A stretch of DNA of 13,048 nt from Elusimicrobiaceae bacterium (GTDB lineage: Bacteria > Elusimicrobiota > Elusimicrobia > Elusimicrobiales > Elusimicrobiaceae): positions 1-13,048 of the forward strand of contig JAKSPG010000018.1 in NCBI GenBank assembly GCA_024405075.1. Direction: 5' to 3'. The translations under genes were made by a program, and so were the position numbers. The notes under the pieces are model-generated. The model ran no database searches. It was not told the DNA's origin and saw nothing but the letters and a program-made list of their open reading frames with translations. Below, piece by piece: positions 13,045-13,048 of the stretch. Positions within the stretch are counted from its first letter, which is position 1; each line of letters begins with the position of its first letter.

Positions 13045-13048
13045 GTAC

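Noticed and set aside
1..13048. CRISPR array, insertion sequence, prophage, tRNA or rRNA
   Set aside because: No regularly spaced repeats, transposase or phage genes, and no tRNA- or rRNA-like sequence were seen on either strand.

Overview
The window is about 13 kb of chromosomal DNA from a Gram-negative (diderm) bacterium. It carries an LPS-transport lipoprotein gene (lptE), a type IV pilus retraction ATPase (pilT) and three type IV prepilin-like genes. All three prepilins have the N-terminal signature [KT]-N-[KQ]-A-F-T-L-I-E-L-L-V-V-V-L-I-I-G-I-L. Many dispersed pilin-like genes of this kind, scattered among housekeeping genes, are what I associate with Elusimicrobiota (Elusimicrobium-like gut bacteria). 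That assignment is inference from recall, not from a search. I see no phage, transposase, CRISPR array, tRNA or rRNA.

Layout. (1) Positions 1-3373, + strand: a tight operon of leuS (5' end outside the window), lptE and holA, the same order as leuS-lptE-holA in E. coli. It closes with a hairpin plus T-run inside a fold-back repeat (3379-3451). (2) 3584-4425: prepilin A on the - strand, preceded by a leader of about 250 nt that can fold into a multi-branched RNA. The leader starts at a 35-bp palindromic divergent promoter (4385-4419) shared with a DedA-family membrane protein gene on the + strand, whose mRNA is probably leaderless. (3) 5073-8527, - strand: prepilin B, a membrane-anchored metallophosphoesterase and a secreted GH3 beta-N-acetylhexosaminidase. 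The last two overlap by 4 bp. Prepilin B has its own promoter, with an 11-nt A/T homopolymer between the -35 and -10, a candidate phase-variation switch. (4) 8669-12489, + strand: gltX, a GYF_2-like single-pass membrane protein and pilT, ended by a bidirectional terminator. (5) 12550-13044, - strand: prepilin C, convergent with pilT.

How the genes fit together. Two themes recur. One is the cell envelope: LptE in LPS export, DedA in lipid-carrier or membrane homeostasis, the metallophosphoesterase in lipid or nucleotide phosphate hydrolysis, and GH3 in peptidoglycan turnover. The other is type IV pili: PilT, three minor or major pilin-like subunits, and an unknown membrane protein next to pilT. 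The aminoacyl-tRNA synthetase and polymerase genes are ordinary housekeeping genes that share transcripts with the envelope and pilus genes.

The most interesting non-coding signals are the structured leader RNA of prepilin A (core 4189-4329), the palindromic divergent promoter, the homopolymer promoter of prepilin B, a hairpin that sequesters the ribosome binding site of the metallophosphoesterase, and a small family of GTCAT...ATGAC fold-back repeats next to the pilin genes.
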